This document shows positions 9,118 to 17,791 of a DNA stretch of 48,974 nucleotides, piece after piece. Positions within the stretch are counted from its first letter, which is position 1. Each line of letters opens with the position of its first letter. The notes under the pieces are model-generated. The model ran no database searches, was not told the DNA's origin, and saw nothing but the letters and a program-made list of their open reading frames with translations. The DNA comes from Candidatus Collierbacteria bacterium (GTDB lineage: Bacteria > Patescibacteriota > Microgenomatia > UBA1400 > MFAQ01). Both the position numbers and the translations under genes were made by a program. Where the stretch lies: positions 1 through 48,974 of the forward strand of contig CAISLM010000092.1 of assembly GCA_903886255.1 (NCBI GenBank). Direction: 5' to 3'.

Positions 9118-10794
9118 TCAGTTTGAAATTGCATAAATGCCGGATTTTTTATTGATAAATTGAACAAAAAATTTCTCACGCTTTGATTCCAAAAGCCACT
9201 GGGGGAAATTCCAAGGACTGGCAATGTATAAGTTGTTCTTAGTTAGATTAATATCCGGCCAGTTTTTATCAATGGTAAAGATGTAATTTTCAAAGTTAGT
9301 GCCTTCCTTTCTTCTTGGATCGTTGATATATTTACTCGGGTCATATTGAGAATAAAAGAGAAAATATAAATAGGGAGTTCCGAACGTAAATGGACCACTT
9401 GAGCCGAAACGTGGATCAACATAGACATTGTCATATTCAGAATGGTGATCCCTGGCATAAATCGCCATCTGCTTCCAACCATAAGATCTGGTTTCGGAAA
9501 GTTCAATCGGATAATGAAGAGTGTAGAAATCTACAAATCTAATTATCCCAAGAATATATCCTGCAATAATTACTGCTGAGAGTATGTATTTAAAGATTGG
9601 TTTCTTAACTGATTCGACGGCAAATATAATGCCAAGGGAAATAAGAATAGCGATTACAGGTAAAACATTTAGACTTCTTAGTGCGTGCTGGCTGTTGTTG
9701 GAAATTGAGGCAGGCAGGAATCCAAGAAAAAACCAGGCTACGAGAATTGAAACGACGAATTTTTGGGAAATTGAGGAATCAAAATATTTTCTTAAGCTAA
9801 TGAGGATAAAAAATCCAACGATCAAGAAGGGGTATTCGATGGCATAGATTACCCCCTGACCCGGCCAAAGGGGAGTTGATAAACCTAAGCCGGAAGAGAG
9901 ATAAAAATTAGCAGAAAAGTATTCCAAAAATCGTTTGTACCAAAAAGAAATTAAGCTAATAGTTGAGGTAAGCCAAAATAATGGATGTGCAATGAGTTTC
10001 GGGATTATTCCTTTAGCATAATCAAAGTCATTAGTAAGTAGTGTCATGCCTGCCCTGGAAGATCCAGGTCCAAAGATGAAGTTTTTTATGAAGAATATTG
10101 ATATACCAATAAAAATAATGGTAGTGATAAACAATTTTATTTTGCTTTCACGATACCAATCGGTGAGATAGCCCACAAAACATTTGTAGTCTAAAAGAAT
10201 AAATATTACATTGATTAATGGGACGACAATTTTTGTCGAATGGTAGGTAATGGCAGATAAATAGGCAAAAGTGAACATAAAAATGAAATCCTTGATTCGG
10301 CCATTTTTTCTAAACTCAAAGGCAAATATCAGGTTAGCCAACAAGAAAGACAGCGCGACAACTGCTTCGAAACTTGAACGGGAAAAAATGATCAACCAGG
10401 GTGATATGGAAAAAATGAAAGTAGAGAGATATGCCAGACCGGAATATTTTTTATTAAAAATAAAACGACTGACCAGTAACCAAAAAAGAAAAATATTTAT
10501 GGCAGAAAAGATGGCGACCGGCAGCCGAGTACTAAAATCGTTTAGTCCTAATATTTTTACAAAGGGAACCGTCAAATAGATAAGGGTGGGTGCCTTATAG
10601 TCTCCTACCGATCTAAATGAGGAGGGTAAAAAGTTACCCCACTCATCTCTTCCGGTTTTTAGAATTGAAAAGGCATTATAACCAATGGAGACTTCATCGA
10701 TCGAAAGGCTGGGAGGATAAAGATCGAGCTTATAAAAACGAGTAAAAAAAGCAATTAACGTGATAATAATCCAAAAAAGAATTTTCTTTTTCAT
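9118..10794 (-). CDS. GT39-like polytopic glycosyltransferase
   Basis: 558 aa; LSIDEVSIGYNAFSILKTGRDEWGNFLPSSFRSVGDYKAPTLIYLTVPFV. Confidence 0.85.
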   Translation of the reverse strand: MKKKILFWIIITLIAFFTRFYKLDLYPPSLSIDEVSIGYNAFSILKTGRDEWGNFLPSSFRSVGDYKAPTLIYLTVPFVKILGLNDFSTRLPVAIFSAINIFLFWLLVSRFIFNKKYSGLAYLSTFIFSISPWLIIFSRSSFEAVVALSFLLANLIFAFEFRKNGRIKDFIFMFTFAYLSAITYHSTKIVVPLINVIFILLDYKCFVGYLTDWYRESKIKLFITTIIFIGISIFFIKNFIFGPGSSRAGMTLLTNDFDYAKGIIPKLIAHPLFWLTSTISLISFWYKRFLEYFSANFYLSSGLGLSTPLWPGQGVIYAIEYPFLIVGFFILISLRKYFDSSISQKFVVSILVAWFFLGFLPASISNNSQHALRSLNVLPVIAILISLGIIFAVESVKKPIFKYILSAVIIAGYILGIIRFVDFYTLHYPIELSETRSYGWKQMAIYARDHHSEYDNVYVDPRFGSSGPFTFGTPYLYFLFYSQYDPSKYINDPRRKEGTNFENYIFTIDKNWPDINLTKNNLYIASPWNFPQWLLESKREKFFVQFINKKSGIYAISN

Positions 10795-11540
10795 ATCTTA
10801 AAATAGGAGGTGATATTGAGTTGATAGAAAAGGAAGAGAAGGTTGAGGCCAAGAAAGACAAGTCTTGTTTTCTTCGAGGCAGTCTCATAGCCATGGGCCG
10901 CAAGAAGAGCCAAAAAGTAAACTACGGCAAAACCGAAGAGAAGGGCTTGGTCGATATAAGTCACTCCGGAAAGAATAAATAATGTGGATAAGGCAATGAT
11001 GAAAAATTTCCAGGGTTTATCTTTTAGATTGATTTTTTTATAACGAAAATATCGATAGATAAAATACAAGTCCCAAGGGAATAAAAATCCGAGAGGGTAA
11101 TACGGATCGATTTTGTGCCAGAATCCTGAAGCAAAAACAGCAACCGGTGATAATAATTTATCGAAGTTGGAAATATAAGAATGCACAAGTTCAGCTTTGT
11201 TATGAATTAGCTTAGCGACAAGGCTTGTTTGAAAGTCCGGATGTTCACCCTTCTGGGCATTAACATTGTTTAATAAACTCATATCCAGACCCAGGCGCGG
11301 CTTGACGATAATGAATATGGTAATTAGAACGATTGAAAAAATGAGGAAATTACTCAATTTTGGTTTTTGAAAAATGAAAAAGAGTATAAATCCAAGAAGA
11401 AGCGAGAAGAAAATCGACACTGGCGTTTCACCGGAGAAAACAATAAACGGAAGTAAAGATAGATAGAAAAAAGTAAATAAACTAGATTTTGTTTTGAGAG
11501 AAAACAAGGCGGAAAAAATTACCGCTACAAGATAATTCAT
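10791..11540 (-). CDS. Small polytopic membrane protein, third partner-type protein upstream of a GT39-like gene
   Basis: 249 aa; AKLIHNKAELVHSYISNFDKLLSP...FWHKIDPYYPLGFLFPWDLYFIYRYF resembles the GT-C middle loop; 4-nt overlaps on both sides. Confidence 0.65.
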   Translation of the reverse strand: MNYLVAVIFSALFSLKTKSSLFTFFYLSLLPFIVFSGETPVSIFFSLLLGFILFFIFQKPKLSNFLIFSIVLITIFIIVKPRLGLDMSLLNNVNAQKGEHPDFQTSLVAKLIHNKAELVHSYISNFDKLLSPVAVFASGFWHKIDPYYPLGFLFPWDLYFIYRYFRYKKINLKDKPWKFFIIALSTLFILSGVTYIDQALLFGFAVVYFLALLAAHGYETASKKTRLVFLGLNLLFLFYQLNITSYFKI

Positions 11541-12805
11541 TTATTTTTAGCCGGATTGATTCTCAAATCCCCTTTTCTTTTTGACTTTAGAAGATCAAGA
11601 ATAAGGAACACACTGGTTGCAGCCAGAATACTTCTAACAGAACTTTTTAGAAAAAATAGATCCGTTTTGGCTGCGATTAGTTTATCGAAACCGGGGAAGT
11701 TGTTTAGGTTATGGTTAACCACCGCGAACAGCCCCACCGAAAGAGAGTAATCGAAAGTGAGGACGATAAAAACGTAGCAGGCAAAGATTGTTAAGTCGAT
11801 CCAAAGGTTGTGCCAGCTATTTGCCACCAGTTCAATGACGAGAAATGGAGCTACCCAAAGGAACCATTGGGGATGGAAATTTGTAACGGAAAAAAGAATT
11901 AAGAAATATCCGAGATAGTATTTCCAAAGTTTCTCGGATAAGTGGAGATTCCTATAAGCATGCCAGACAAGAAGAACAAAACCGAGTAAATAGGGATAAA
12001 GGCCATCGGCACCTGAAACCAACCATTCCATGTAGAATTCTTTTTGAGATTTTGGCCCAAATACCATGGCTTTAAAAGCAGAAGAGTGTAGGTATGGGGC
12101 GATAGTCAGAATATATGGAACTATGCCACATAAAGCTACTTTCACTCTATTCCAGAAACCTTTGGCCGAAAAGACTACAAACGGAAGAAGAAAAAGTGGA
12201 TATTGTTTGTAGGCGGCACCAATACTGATCATAACGGCGGCCAGGCCAAGCTTTTTTTTCTTGGCGAAAACTAGAGAGAGGACAGTGAATATGGCGGGGA
12301 TAATGTCAAAAACACCCATCGAAAAAGTGGCATAGAAAGTAATAGGATTAAAAAGCCACAGAAGGAAGGCCCATTTTTTTTGCTTTTCATTATCAAAGAG
12401 CGAAGCCAAAACAAAAGCCATGGCAATATCAATCACTAAATATGGAAATTTTAGAATGATTAAGTTCCACACAATGCCGGGTTGGTAAATCGACATGCCA
12501 TTCATGAGATTAAGGAAGAACTTTTCCGAAACCAAAGGACTGGTCAGCTTAATGAAAGAGCCTAGGGTAAAGTAGGTTAGGGGTGGATAAATAAAAATAT
12601 CGCCAACACCAAAATTCTTAACGAGAGGATGAGTTGGAGGTAAAGAAACAAGATAATCATAAATGTTGGTAACATTTTTGTAACCAAAAAAATATCCGGA
12701 AAGTAGCTGTCCCGAAAAATCCGGGTGGTAGGTTATTCCAGAAATAATTAATCTGAGAATGATGGCGACAATTAGGGCAATCCAAAGATTTTTAGTTAGC
12801 TTCAT
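11537..12805 (-). CDS. GT-C mannosyltransferase-like (GT87/PIG-M-like) polytopic protein
   Basis: 422 aa multi-TM; IYPPLTYFTLGSF...LLWLFNPITFYATFSMGVFDIIPAIFTVLSL...YKQYPLFLLPF. Confidence 0.65.
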   Translation of the reverse strand: MKLTKNLWIALIVAIILRLIISGITYHPDFSGQLLSGYFFGYKNVTNIYDYLVSLPPTHPLVKNFGVGDIFIYPPLTYFTLGSFIKLTSPLVSEKFFLNLMNGMSIYQPGIVWNLIILKFPYLVIDIAMAFVLASLFDNEKQKKWAFLLWLFNPITFYATFSMGVFDIIPAIFTVLSLVFAKKKKLGLAAVMISIGAAYKQYPLFLLPFVVFSAKGFWNRVKVALCGIVPYILTIAPYLHSSAFKAMVFGPKSQKEFYMEWLVSGADGLYPYLLGFVLLVWHAYRNLHLSEKLWKYYLGYFLILFSVTNFHPQWFLWVAPFLVIELVANSWHNLWIDLTIFACYVFIVLTFDYSLSVGLFAVVNHNLNNFPGFDKLIAAKTDLFFLKSSVRSILAATSVFLILDLLKSKRKGDLRINPAKNK

Positions 12806-12854
12806 TTTTTCTATCTTTGCGTACTATTCATTCAATTATATATGAGTAATTTGA

Positions 12855-12860
12855 TAAAAT
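12855..12860 (+). promoter_or_regulatory. -10 hexamer (TAAAAT), 6 nt before GTG 12867
   Basis: TAAAAT-TTGCTA-GTG. Confidence 0.4.
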
Positions 12861-12866
12861 TTGCTA

Positions 12867-14462
12867 GTGATAAATAAAAATTTTCTAAAGAGCTTGGGTC
12901 TCCTGATATTTTCTTTGTCACTGTCTATATTTGTGTTTATTACTTCTGTTAACACTCTCGTGCCTGCTAGAGATTCCGGTGCGTTTCTTTATGCCGGACA
13001 ACAAGTTCTTAATGGATCAATTCCCTATCGAGACATTTGGGATCATAAAACACCATTGGTTTATTACATTAATGCCATCGGAATTGCCATCACTCCCACT
13101 AGTTTGTGGGGTATTTGGTTGATTGAAATTGTTTCATTATTTTTAGTCTTTAGTGTTATTGGCAAAATTTTAATAAAGAAATTTGGCTTTTTCACCGGGC
13201 TAATTGGGGAACTTTCCTTATTATTGTTAATACCCAAATTGTTGGTGGGGGGAAATCAAGTTGAAGAATATGGCTTATTATTTCAGTCGCTGGGATTTTT
13301 ATTCGTCCTCAATAGTATCTATACCGGAAAGGGATCTGAAAAGAACAAGGTAATCAATGAGATATGCTTAGGTTTACTGGGTGGTTTATTGTTCCTATTA
13401 AAACCTAACCTTATCGGAATCGTAATTGCATATTTTGCAACCTTATTAATATTTAGAAATAGAATCATTGATTCCGGTAAAAAAATATTAATAGCAGTTG
13501 CATCGTTTTCTATTGTGGTTGGACTAGCCGTAATGTATTTGACACTAAACGGAGCATTTAATCAGTTTATTGATCAAGTAATTATTTTCAACTCGATTTA
13601 TGCCCGATCAGGAATCAGGTCCATAGGGACAGTATTGATGTATTTATTTACTTCGATGTATCCCCTTTCAATTGTATTTGTAGGGCTACCATATTATTTC
13701 TTGAAGCTAAAGAAAAAAATATCTAGCGACGAATTCTTTATCGGAGTTTGGGTAGTAATAGAAGTTATTCTTTGTTTGATCTCGAAAAGAGAATATAACC
13801 AATATTTTTTAACGATTGTGATTCCTCTTTCACTATTCGCTTCATATCTATATAAAGAATATGACGTGAAGTTTAAAAATATCTCAGGCAAATTGTTGTT
13901 ATTTTTTCTTGTGGTCCTAGTGTTTTCGGTCCTTAATGTTAAAGAAATAAGTTTGGATTTTAAGAAATTTGACGAACACGAACCATTTAGCAAACAATTA
14001 ATTTTTAGAAGTTATTTATATAATAATTTTCAGGAGCATCAACAAACGCTTGACCTAATTAGATATAACACCGAACCTTCAGACAAAATTTTAATTTGGG
14101 GAAGTGAACCATCTTTATTATTTTTATCGAACAGAAAATCAGTTGATAAATATTATTATCAATTCCGGTTATTTTTACCCGGTTATGACACAAGAGAAGA
14201 GAGATTGAATGAATTGGATAATGATATCGAAAATACAATTCCAAAAATAATTATTGATGCTTCGACAAGTACAGTAGATACGGAAATAGATAAATACCCT
14301 CAATCGCCGCCATTAGATATTAACGCTTATCGTATTTGGTTGAAAAAAACCGGAAACGTTGAATCAGAACAAGTTCTCAGACTGATTAGCTTCATTTCTC
14401 TGAAATATAATGTCTTGGCACCGATTTACGGAGGAGAATGGAATGTGTATAAGAGAAAATGA
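12867..14462 (+). CDS. GT39/ArnT-like polytopic glycosyltransferase
   Basis: ~531 aa; PARDSGAFLYAGQQVLNGSIPYRDIWDHKTPLVYYINAIG. Track start 12861 is TTG; GTG at 12867 lies 6 nt after TAAAAT and is preferred. Confidence 0.8.
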   Translation: MINKNFLKSLGLLIFSLSLSIFVFITSVNTLVPARDSGAFLYAGQQVLNGSIPYRDIWDHKTPLVYYINAIGIAITPTSLWGIWLIEIVSLFLVFSVIGKILIKKFGFFTGLIGELSLLLLIPKLLVGGNQVEEYGLLFQSLGFLFVLNSIYTGKGSEKNKVINEICLGLLGGLLFLLKPNLIGIVIAYFATLLIFRNRIIDSGKKILIAVASFSIVVGLAVMYLTLNGAFNQFIDQVIIFNSIYARSGIRSIGTVLMYLFTSMYPLSIVFVGLPYYFLKLKKKISSDEFFIGVWVVIEVILCLISKREYNQYFLTIVIPLSLFASYLYKEYDVKFKNISGKLLLFFLVVLVFSVLNVKEISLDFKKFDEHEPFSKQLIFRSYLYNNFQEHQQTLDLIRYNTEPSDKILIWGSEPSLLFLSNRKSVDKYYYQFRLFLPGYDTREERLNELDNDIENTIPKIIIDASTSTVDTEIDKYPQSPPLDINAYRIWLKKTGNVESEQVLRLISFISLKYNVLAPIYGGEWNVYKRK

Positions 14463-14473
14463 TTTTATTTTGC

Positions 14474-14479
14474 TATGAT
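14474..14479 (+). promoter_or_regulatory. -10 hexamer (TATGAT), 6 nt before GTG 14486
   Basis: TATGAT-TGAGGG-GTG. Confidence 0.5.
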
Positions 14480-14485
14480 TGAGGG

Positions 14486-16051
14486 GTGAAACTAAAAAAG
14501 TGGCACATTCTGGGGATAATCTTTATTATCGCCTTGGCTGTAAGGTTTTATTATTTCAAGCAAAATATTTATTTCGGGTTTGATGAAGCAAGAGATGCGC
14601 TGGTTGCGGAAAATATTTACCTAAAGGGAGATTTTAAATTAATCGGTCCTCCGGCAAGTGGAAATACCGGATTGTTCCACGGACCGGCATTTTGGTACAT
14701 GGTTGGCCCACTATATTTGCTCGCAGGTGGAAACCTTTATATTGTGTCGGCCGTATTTAGAATTATTAACGCATTGGGGATTTTTCTGGTTTTTGCGATA
14801 GCAAAAAAGCTCTTCTCAAAGAAGGCCGGGTATGTTGCCGCTTTTTTGTATGCAATTTCTTTCGAACAAAGTCAGTATGCCATTTATTTTAGTAAAGAGG
14901 CATTGGCACTCATTTGCTGGCTAATAATAATGCTGATCGTAGTATCGATTTATAAAAAGGAAAACCGAACTAAAATTTGGGGATTGCCAATAATTTCTCT
15001 CTGCTTTGGTTTGATGATTCAATTCAATATTATTTATGCCGGTTTTGGGCTTGGAATAATTGCACTTTTTTGTTTGATCTTTCCACAATTGAAACAAATA
15101 AAATTAAAGTCTTGGATCCTGGCAATATTGGCTTTTGGAGTGACGATGTCAACTTTCATAGTGGCTGAATTGAAATATAATTTCCGGGAAATAAAGACGG
15201 CAATTAACTTGATTCATGGTGGATTTGGAGTGATGAATGCCGGCCAATCTAAATATTCTTTATTTTGGGACAAATATTTGACGATGTTTCGGGATAATCT
15301 CGTCGGATTGTCACTCGACATAAATTGGCAAAGAGTTGTAATTGCATGTGTGGCAATCGTTTTTACGGCATGGCTTGTGATTTCTGCCATTAAAGATAAG
15401 AAGTATGCCATATTGCTGGCTTGGCTATTTACGTGGGTGGGAATAATGCTGGCCGGCGGCCATTTGGGTTATTACACGAATATCGCACTTAGCGTCAGCA
15501 TCCTTATCGGGGTGGGTGTCATTTTGGATAAAATTGAAAATAAAAACTTATTAATATGGATAATTTTGCTAGGCATTATTATTAGCAACGGGTTACTAAT
15601 ATACGACCGAAGGGACAAAGGTTTGATCACAACAATCAAACCTCAGCCCTACATGAATCTTGTCGATGAACGAAAAATTATTGATCAGATGTATACCGAA
15701 GCTGCCGGAAGAGGTTTTACCTTACGCCTTACAGGTATTCCGTATCGGATCCAAACTGTTTGGTATTATTTACTAAATCAATATGGATATAAAAAGTATG
15801 GATACTTCCCATATTGGGAACACGGAAACGTGCTTGGTTATCCAGGAGAACTACCGGTTCCCACAAATGGAACAACTTGCTTGCGTTTTTTAGTGCGAGA
15901 GCCTATGAGAGGTTTGCCTGTGGACTTGGTAGAGTTGGATGAAAAAGATGAAAATTATTTTTCTACAATAATTGATAGAAAAGAGATAGGCCAATTTACC
16001 ATTGAAGAGCGAACAGCTTTAGCCAAAGACTGTCATAATCGCAAGCCTTAA
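14486..16051 (+). CDS. GT39-like polytopic glycosyltransferase
   Basis: 521 aa, GTG start; FGFDEARDALVAENIYLKGDFKLIGPPASGNTGLFHGPAFWYMVGPLYLL. Confidence 0.8.
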   Translation: MKLKKWHILGIIFIIALAVRFYYFKQNIYFGFDEARDALVAENIYLKGDFKLIGPPASGNTGLFHGPAFWYMVGPLYLLAGGNLYIVSAVFRIINALGIFLVFAIAKKLFSKKAGYVAAFLYAISFEQSQYAIYFSKEALALICWLIIMLIVVSIYKKENRTKIWGLPIISLCFGLMIQFNIIYAGFGLGIIALFCLIFPQLKQIKLKSWILAILAFGVTMSTFIVAELKYNFREIKTAINLIHGGFGVMNAGQSKYSLFWDKYLTMFRDNLVGLSLDINWQRVVIACVAIVFTAWLVISAIKDKKYAILLAWLFTWVGIMLAGGHLGYYTNIALSVSILIGVGVILDKIENKNLLIWIILLGIIISNGLLIYDRRDKGLITTIKPQPYMNLVDERKIIDQMYTEAAGRGFTLRLTGIPYRIQTVWYYLLNQYGYKKYGYFPYWEHGNVLGYPGELPVPTNGTTCLRFLVREPMRGLPVDLVELDEKDENYFSTIIDRKEIGQFTIEERTALAKDCHNRKP

Positions 16052-16063
16052 AAAAGCAATATT

Positions 16064-16882
16064 TTAATCGCGGAATCTTTTACCTCTCAATAAAACTTGC
16101 CACTTGTGTCCGGCCCAAAGAACTGAGTTTAATACGGCAAAGTAGGATGAGCCATAATACTGCTTTGCGGAGGCAAGCAGCGGGCTATTTAAATGGCCGG
16201 AAAAGTTACCGCTAGCACCATGGATATGGACGACCTTTGCTTTTGGATAGAAATATACCGGGAGATCAAAACGATGTAGGCGCCGACAATACTCGATATC
16301 TTCGTAATAAAGGAAATAATGTTCATCCAATCCGCCAACTTGGTTAATAGTTACTCTCGGAACTAAAAAGGCAGCCATGACGGCTATATCGACCTTAGTA
16401 GTCTTATTCCCGGGGTAGTATTTGTTGAAACTATGTTTAACACCAAAGAAGTAGTGCTTAATAGCATTCCAGATGGTGGGAAACATAAATACCGATGGTT
16501 GAATCTTCCCGTTTTCGTTAAGAAGCATGGGGGCGACCGCACCCAAGACCGGATGCTCTTCGGCAAAATCAAAGAGTAATCTCAAAGCGCTTCCGTTTAC
16601 CCGAGTGTCGGGATTAATGATAAGAATATATTTCCCTTTTGATATCTTGTAACCCTGGTTGAAGGCTTTTGACAAACCGACGTTCTCAGAATTTTCTATA
16701 ATTTTTGGTTTAAGAGGGTGTTTTCCTGCCAGCTCAACACATTTGTCGGCGGGGTAATTATCGACCAGAATTACTTCTTTATTCAGACCATCACGACTCT
16801 TCCGTGTGGCATCTAGGAAAGGGACGATTGTCTTCTCGGAACGATAGCCAACGACAATAATAGAGATATCTATATCTTTCAT
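16064..16882 (-). CDS. GT2 family glycosyltransferase (WbbL/rhamnosyltransferase-like)
   Basis: DISIIVVGYRSEKTIVPFL...ILIINPDTRVNGSAL...LDEHYFLYYEDIEYCRRL. Confidence 0.9.
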   Translation of the reverse strand: MKDIDISIIVVGYRSEKTIVPFLDATRKSRDGLNKEVILVDNYPADKCVELAGKHPLKPKIIENSENVGLSKAFNQGYKISKGKYILIINPDTRVNGSALRLLFDFAEEHPVLGAVAPMLLNENGKIQPSVFMFPTIWNAIKHYFFGVKHSFNKYYPGNKTTKVDIAVMAAFLVPRVTINQVGGLDEHYFLYYEDIEYCRRLHRFDLPVYFYPKAKVVHIHGASGNFSGHLNSPLLASAKQYYGSSYFAVLNSVLWAGHKWQVLLRGKRFRD

Positions 16883-17751
16883 AGCTTTTGATTTATCAAA
16901 GATAGAACCTGTTTATCGGTTCTAACAAATTTAACTATTTGTTTGTTTGAGGGAAATCGCATTAGCGCGGAAAAGATTACTTTTATATATCCGGGATGTT
17001 TTAATGTGTGGAAAAATAAGAATTTAGCATGAGTTTTTTTTAAATCTTTATCGGTAATATTTATCCAAGTAAAAAGAAGTTCATTCCTTTGTTTTATGAT
17101 TTCAACGTATTTATGGTTTATTTTTGCAGACGTTGATTCGTGTTCGTGAAAGACTGTAGACTTGTTGTTCCAAACGACTTTATAGCCCGTTTTCCAAGCT
17201 CTGAAGCCTATGTCTATGTCTTCCCAATAAAAGGGGGCATAAACTTCATTAAAACCGCCAAGCTTGTCCCAAATGCTCCGTTTAAAAATAGCGCTACCGC
17301 CGGATGCCCAACATGAATACCGAGGACTATTTTTGTCTTCTCCCTGAGAAAAGTGCAGCTTGCCGTTTTCCCAGGTAACTAAAGGCCAGGAAGCTTTATC
17401 TTCGTTAAAAGAAACAGCAAAGACGTTTTCATCGTCGAAGAACCGGAAAATATCTTTAAGGTAACCCTTTTCAGGGCGGACGTCGTTGTTTAATAAAACA
17501 ATATAGTCAGATTTTGAGACAGCCACACCTTGGTTGATAGGTTTGGTAAAACCAAGATTTCGGCTATTTCTAACAATAACAACTTGAGGATAATTTTTTT
17601 TAAGCCAATCGATTGTATCGTCGGTGCTACCATTGTCAATGATAATCACTTTATTCAGAAAGTCAGAATTTTTGTAGACCTGAGGGAGGTGCTTTTCCAA
17701 CAAATATTTGCCGTTGAAGCTGGGGATAATTATATCTATTGTTGGTTTCAT
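16879..17751 (-). CDS. GT2 family glycosyltransferase (WbbL-like)
   Basis: IDIIIPSFNGKYLLEKHL...IIDNGSTDDTIDWL...LLNNDVRPEKG...YWEDIDIGFRAWKTGY. Confidence 0.9.
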   Translation of the reverse strand: MKPTIDIIIPSFNGKYLLEKHLPQVYKNSDFLNKVIIIDNGSTDDTIDWLKKNYPQVVIVRNSRNLGFTKPINQGVAVSKSDYIVLLNNDVRPEKGYLKDIFRFFDDENVFAVSFNEDKASWPLVTWENGKLHFSQGEDKNSPRYSCWASGGSAIFKRSIWDKLGGFNEVYAPFYWEDIDIGFRAWKTGYKVVWNNKSTVFHEHESTSAKINHKYVEIIKQRNELLFTWINITDKDLKKTHAKFLFFHTLKHPGYIKVIFSALMRFPSNKQIVKFVRTDKQVLSLINQKL

Positions 17752-17760
17752 CCTGCCTAA

Positions 17761-17766
17761 AGTATA
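17761..17766 (-). promoter_or_regulatory. -10 hexamer (TATACT), 9 nt before ATG 17751
   Basis: TATACT-TTAGGCAGG-ATG on minus strand. Confidence 0.5.
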
Positions 17767-17776
17767 TCAGGGAGAT

Positions 17777-17782
17777 TATAAT
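17777..17782 (+). promoter_or_regulatory. -10 hexamer (TATAAT), 9 nt before ATG 17792
   Basis: TATAAT-AGGTGTGTA-ATG. Confidence 0.55.
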
Positions 17783-17791
17783 AGGTGTGTA

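Noticed and set aside
16879-17751. Two adjacent WbbL-like GT2 genes as a recent tandem duplication
   Set aside because: Beyond shared GT2 motifs the two proteins (16064 and 16879) differ substantially by eye; not enough to claim recent duplication.
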